In this document: positions 63,570 to 64,000 of the stretch, one piece after another
Numbering within the stretch: position 1 is the stretch's first letter
Layout: the number at the start of each line of letters is the position of its first letter
Assembly: GCA_018881555.1 (NCBI GenBank)
Contig: JACAXG010000081.1
Location: forward strand, 1,284,399-1,348,398
Origin: Amblyornis subalaris
Taxonomy: Eukaryota; Chordata; Aves; Passeriformes; Ptilonorhynchidae
Reading direction: 5' to 3'
Length of the DNA: 64,000 nucleotides
Notes under the pieces: model-generated
Seen by the model: only the letters and a program-made list of their open reading frames with translations
Told to the model about the DNA's origin: nothing
Databases searched by the model: none
Translations under genes and position numbers: made by a program

Positions 63570-64000
63570 CGACTGGTGGCTGGCATTCAGTGCTCCTTGA
63601 TGACACATCGAATTCATTCCACACTGCGTTGCTGGTTGCCATCATTTGGCCTGTGGGACCTCTCTCCGTGTGCCAACACAAGGATGACACCATGCTGTGG
63701 GCATTGAACTTTGTTCTACTAAAGGGGAAGCACCCCAGACAGTTTTCAACATAAAAGACAAATATATTCTTCTTGAAACTTTAAGTGGGCGAATTTTACC
63801 TGGTGTTTCTTTTTTATTTTTCCCCCTGTATTTGTCCACTTGAGAGACAATTCTTTCTCATTAGTCTTTTNAAGCACAGCGTTTGGTACATTAATTATGG
63901 ATAAGGTAAAATTGACTGGGAAGTGAGTCCTAAGCAAAATGATCAGAAATACTGAAATTCAGCATAACAAGACCTTATCCAATCTAACTCTGACTGTGTC
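63570..64000 (+). other. MAPK13: MAPK13 3' UTR / flank
   Basis: Sequence after the stop. No AATAAA or ATTAAA is present up to the window end, so the 3' UTR either uses a variant signal or continues beyond base 64000. Confidence 0.6.

Overview
The window is vertebrate nuclear DNA, almost certainly from a bird. The evidence is CR1 LINE 3' ends scattered through introns, compact genes and a CpG-island promoter at two genes. The isolated N bases look like masked ambiguous or heterozygous sites. There is no bacterial gene organisation, and most long open frames are chance, especially inside the two GC-rich islands.

Layout: (1) 674-16381, minus strand, is the 5' half of SRPK1 (SR-protein kinase 1): eight coding exons giving residues 1-250. 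The spacer and C-lobe lie beyond the left edge. Its CpG-island promoter is at about 15.7-16.8 kb. (2) 16.8-25.9 kb is the SRPK1-MAPK14 interval, where mammals carry SLC26A8. Only one recognisable piece of that gene remains, a frameshifted minus-strand exon at 23184-23321. (3) 26721-48719, plus strand, is complete MAPK14 (p38 alpha, 360 aa). It has a CpG-island promoter, 12 coding exon positions and two mutually exclusive versions of exon 9. (4) 48720 to about 51.6 kb is the MAPK14 3' UTR and flank. (5) 53444-63569, plus strand, is complete MAPK13 (p38 delta, 365 aa), with the same exon plan as MAPK14, as expected for tandem paralogues.

MAPK14 and MAPK13 are stress-activated MAP kinases with the TGY dual-phosphorylation loop; SRPK1 phosphorylates RS domains of splicing factors. 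Each of the three genes carries one intron with a U12-type 5' splice site (GTATCCTTT) and a matching branch-site element close to the acceptor. In MAPK14 the single U12 donor faces two alternative U12-type acceptors (exons 9a and 9b), which gives a built-in reason for mutual exclusion.

Most worth checking are the SLC26A8 relic, the U12/U2 arrangement at MAPK14 exon 9, and a perfect 55-bp tandem duplication across the exon 7 donor of MAPK13. Family comparisons rest on remembered human proteins, not on a search.
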